Of a DNA stretch of 64,000 nt, positions 61,750 to 64,000 are shown piece after piece (the stretch's first letter is position 1; each line of letters opens with the position of its first letter). The notes beneath the pieces are model-generated. The model saw nothing but the letters and a program-made list of their open reading frames with translations, ran no database searches and had not been told where the DNA came from. Source of the DNA: Deinococcales bacterium (GTDB lineage: Bacteria > Deinococcota > Deinococci > Deinococcales > JAAFIG01); NCBI GenBank assembly GCA_025352125.1, contig JANXTZ010000034.1, forward strand, positions 1 to 64,000. The letters run 5' to 3'. The translations under genes and the position numbers were made by a program.

Positions 61750-62478
61750 TTAAGAATTCGCTTTCAACCAAACCGCGTTGCGCCCGTGCGACTCGAGCGG
61801 CGTCGGGCTGTTGTCTTGCTCGAGCAGCAACCAGTGACTGCTGGTTTTTTTGGCGGCGGCAATGGTGTCTGCCAGGTCAACTTCGCCCTGCCCGAGTTCG
61901 ACGGTGTCCCAGCCCGTGGCGGTTTTGCGCAAATCTTTGATGTGCACCAGAATCGTGCGGTCTGCGTATTTCTCGAGGTAAATGCTGGGTTTGACCCCGC
62001 CCGCGTGCAACCATGCCGTGTCAAGCTCGAGCTTGACGCTGGGTGCTCGGCTGGCGATGACATCGAGCGCGGGAATGCCGTTCACGGTTTCGGTCAGTTC
62101 GTGATCGTGGTTGTGATAGGCGTACTGGAGTCCCTGGGCGTTGCAGGCTTGGGCGTGACGCTCGAGGGCGTCTGCGATCTGCTCCCAGGTTTGGTGATCG
62201 TTTGCTTTTGACCAGGCACACACGAGAATGCCCACCCCAATTTCTTTGGCTCGAGCAATCTGCCCGTCAAGGTCGGCTTCGAGGGTGTCAAAAGTCACGT
62301 GGGCGGCGACGGGTGTTAAGTTCAGACGCGTTAGAATGGCTTTGGTGTCGCTGGCGCTTTTGTGCGCCCCGAACAGTTCGATGCCCGTCACGCCCATCGC
62401 GGCAACTTTGGCGAGTGTGCCTTCAAAATCGTGCTCGAGTTCGTTGCGCAGTCCGTAAATTTGCATTCCAATCTTCAT
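61750..62478 (-). CDS. Sugar-phosphate isomerase/epimerase (IolE-like TIM barrel)
   Basis: A 242-residue AP-endonuclease-2-type barrel. Metal/substrate ligands are visible in YHNHDHEL, VKLELDTAWLHAGG and HIKDL plus the C-terminal LLLEQDN. These enzymes dehydrate or epimerise keto-inositols or keto-sugars. Encoded 9 bases after the MocA-like dehydrogenase. Confidence 0.82.
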   Translation of the reverse strand: MKIGMQIYGLRNELEHDFEGTLAKVAAMGVTGIELFGAHKSASDTKAILTRLNLTPVAAHVTFDTLEADLDGQIARAKEIGVGILVCAWSKANDHQTWEQIADALERHAQACNAQGLQYAYHNHDHELTETVNGIPALDVIASRAPSVKLELDTAWLHAGGVKPSIYLEKYADRTILVHIKDLRKTATGWDTVELGQGEVDLADTIAAAKKTSSHWLLLEQDNSPTPLESHGRNAVWLKANS

Positions 62479-62487
62479 GATTTCACC

Positions 62488-63573
62488 TCAAAAAATTTCA
62501 TTTTCCCCAAGTGGGGCGGGTTGGGCGGGTTTGGATAGGATGTCAACAAAACGGGATTCCTGGGCGGCAGTCAGGACGCCGTGCATGACCTCGAGCGCGT
62601 GAAATGCCAGTTCGCCGCTGGCGCGGTGTGCTCGAGATTCGCCAAAAGCTTTCATCATGTCGGCGACGCCCAAGCCCCTGGTGTTTTCAGAGTACGGGCG
62701 CGTGATCGGCACGTCATGCCAATCGTATTTGGTGTCGCGGGTTTGTAGGACGCCCGTGAAATTGTTCGGGTCGTTGACCAGCAACGCGCCCTGCGACCCC
62801 ATGATTTCGATGTTCGGCGCACTGCCCTGCATGGCATCAAAACTCATGGTCAAAGTTGCCAGCATTCCCGCGCCAAACTCGAGCACGCCCGCAATGTGCG
62901 TGGGGGTTTCAACGGTGATCTGCTGTCCTTTTTTTGGTCCGCTGCCGACCGTGCGGGTCGCATGGGTGATTCTGGCGTTGGCGGTCACGCGTTTCACCGC
63001 GCCGAACAAATGCACCAGTGCCGTGATGTAATAGGGTCCCATGTCAAACAGGGGTCCCGCGCCGCGTTTGAAGAAAAACTCGGGGTCTGGATGCCAGGCT
63101 TCAGGACCTCTAGACACCATCATGGCGTGAGCACCAACCGCCTGCCCAATCGTGCCAGCGTCCAGCACCGCTCGAGCGGTCTGCAAACCCGCGCCCAAGA
63201 AGGTATCGGGCGCACAACCGACGCGCAAGTTTTTGGATGCTGCCAGCTCGAGCATTTTTCGGGCGTCCTCGAGTTCAATCGAGAGCGGTTTCTCGTTGTA
63301 AACATGCTTGCCAGCGCCCAGTGCAGCCAGACCAATATCGCCGTGCGCCGCCGGAATCGTCAGGTTCACGATCACATCGACATCGGACGCCAGCATCTCC
63401 TCGACGCTCAGAGCCAATGCCACACCAAATTCTTCGGCTTTGGTTTTGGCGCGGTTCAAGTCCAAATCCGCGACGGCGCTGACAATGAGGTTCTCGAAGC
63501 TGGGCAGGTTTTTCAGGTAGATGCCGCTGATGTTACCGCAACCAACGATGCCAACTTTATGTATCAAACTCAT
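62488..63573 (-). CDS. Gfo/Idh/MocA-family dehydrogenase
   Basis: A 361-residue NAD(P)-dependent enzyme. N-terminal Rossmann fold (VGIVGCGNISGIYL), VDVIVNLTIPAAHGD and VYNEKPLSIELEDA (EKP with catalytic Lys), then the alpha/beta C-terminal domain with GPLFDMGPYYITALVHLFG (GxxxDxGxY-H). It oxidises a sugar or cyclitol such as inositol. First gene of the catabolic/uptake operon read leftward. Confidence 0.88.
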   Translation of the reverse strand: MSLIHKVGIVGCGNISGIYLKNLPSFENLIVSAVADLDLNRAKTKAEEFGVALALSVEEMLASDVDVIVNLTIPAAHGDIGLAALGAGKHVYNEKPLSIELEDARKMLELAASKNLRVGCAPDTFLGAGLQTARAVLDAGTIGQAVGAHAMMVSRGPEAWHPDPEFFFKRGAGPLFDMGPYYITALVHLFGAVKRVTANARITHATRTVGSGPKKGQQITVETPTHIAGVLEFGAGMLATLTMSFDAMQGSAPNIEIMGSQGALLVNDPNNFTGVLQTRDTKYDWHDVPITRPYSENTRGLGVADMMKAFGESRAHRASGELAFHALEVMHGVLTAAQESRFVDILSKPAQPAPLGENEIF

Positions 63574-63645
63574 AGGTTTTTAGTCTAACGCAAGATAAAG
63601 CGTAAAGCTTGTAAAGCCAACTTGGTTTCCCGAAGCCACAAAAAA

Positions 63646-63668
63646 GAGCACCCTAAAATTGGGTGCTC
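63646..63668 (-). terminator. Terminator of the BMP-family gene
   Basis: GAGCACCC (63646-63653) pairs with GGGTGCTC (63661-63668); on the minus strand it is followed by TTTTTTG. Confidence 0.85.
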
Positions 63669-63686
63669 CGCTCGAGGTTTGAAAAC

Positions 63687-64000
63687 TTATTTGGGTTCGT
63701 TTTCCCACTGTCCAACCACGCCAGGGGCAGCCCACTCGAGGCTGGTCAACTCGCCTGGATTGAGGGTTTTGCCGGCTGCGACCCGAACCACGCCTTTGCG
63801 GTCTTTGATTGGACCGGTGTAGGGATCAAAGTTTGGTTTGGCTTTGCTCATTTGGGCAAGGCGCGTCATGATCAGGTTGTAGACACTGACCTTGCCGACC
63901 ATCTTGGCTTTCAAGGCATCGACGAAAAGTGGGTTGACAACGTTTTTATCGTCATAACCGACTTTGACGGCTTTCTTGGAGAGCAACCACCAGTAATCGA
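63687..64000 (-). CDS. BMP/PnrA-family ABC substrate-binding protein, C-terminal part
   Basis: An open minus-strand frame that enters from beyond the window (reads WWLLSKKAVKVGYDD at the edge) and ends at 63687. FDPYTGPIKDRKGVVRVAAG and LNPGELTSLEWAAPGVVG match the C-terminus of Bmp/PnrA/Med lipoproteins, which bind nucleosides or similar ligands for an ABC importer. The internal ATG at 63986 is not the true start. Confidence 0.75.
   Translation of the reverse strand, partial: DYWWLLSKKAVKVGYDDKNVVNPLFVDALKAKMVGKVSVYNLIMTRLAQMSKAKPNFDPYTGPIKDRKGVVRVAAGKTLNPGELTSLEWAAPGVVGQWENEPK

Noticed and set aside
1..64000. CTCGAG as the target of an XhoI-type restriction system
   Set aside because: Restriction targets are normally avoided, whereas this site is strongly enriched. 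No XhoI-like gene is in the window.

Overview
The window looks like chromosomal DNA of a Gram-negative-type bacterium of about 50-55 % GC. I favour a member of the Deinococcota (Deinococcus-Thermus), with moderate confidence. The reasons are a carboxypeptidase Taq (M32), BTAD/MalT-type STAND regulators, several apparently leaderless genes with a TANNNT box 6-7 bases before the start codon, a LysM/M23 hydrolase, a SurA-like chaperone, and a resident HerA/NurA-type pair. The whole window is saturated with the palindrome CTCGAG (22 copies in the 3.1 kb regulator gene at 820-3921, where chance would give about one), in all reading frames, between genes and inside terminator stems. This behaves like a HIP1-type highly iterated palindrome.

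Layout. 1-12 kb: a serine hydrolase fragment, a large BTAD regulator, two lipoproteins (one with a papain-like C39 fold), and a stretch of decayed genes (S8 protease/alcohol dehydrogenase scar, frameshifted MalT-like regulator, dead ParE-type toxin-antitoxin pair). 12-21 kb: aldo/keto reductase, GNAT enzyme, a polysaccharide O-acetylation pair (AlgJ/X-like plus MBOAT), THUMP RNA methylase, zinc-ribbon protein, and sucCD with its terminator. 21-25 kb: a small defence-like cluster, with an AbrB/RelE-type toxin-antitoxin pair and a convergent AAA ATPase plus TPR-protein operon poor in CTCGAG. 25-42 kb: housekeeping and envelope genes (fabI, a very large zinc-ribbon Ser/Thr kinase, hemolysin III, hsp20, M32 peptidase, trpF, pheA, M23 peptidase, SurA-like chaperone). 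A cluster of four perfect DnaA boxes lies at 37.24-37.41 kb.

42.0-55.2 kb is a 13.2 kb integrative element inserted in the 3' half of a tRNA-Lys(UUU) gene. It is bounded by an exact 51-bp direct repeat (42011-42061 and 55176-55226). Its core (47.4-54.1 kb) has a tyrosine integrase, two excisionase-type HTH proteins, an XRE regulator, a Prim-Pol/SF3 helicase replication protein and iteron-like AGGGGCG repeats. There are no capsid or conjugation genes. Its cargo, next to attL, is a compact three-gene module: HerA-like translocase, NurA-like nuclease with an added winged helix (translationally coupled to herA), and a convergent, complete C5-cytosine methyltransferase. I regard this HerA-NurA-Dcm module as the strongest candidate for an undescribed anti-phage system here.

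55.2-64 kb: the displaced tRNA terminator, an amidohydrolase remnant, a succinyl-CoA:3-oxoacid CoA-transferase (scoAB), an AllA-type ureidoglycolate lyase, and a leftward operon for sugar or polyol uptake and catabolism (MocA-like dehydrogenase, IolE-like isomerase, RbsA-like ATPase, RbsC-like permease, RbsB-like binding protein). The window ends in a BMP-family binding protein. scoAB and sucCD could work together in ketone-body or short-chain acyl-CoA use.
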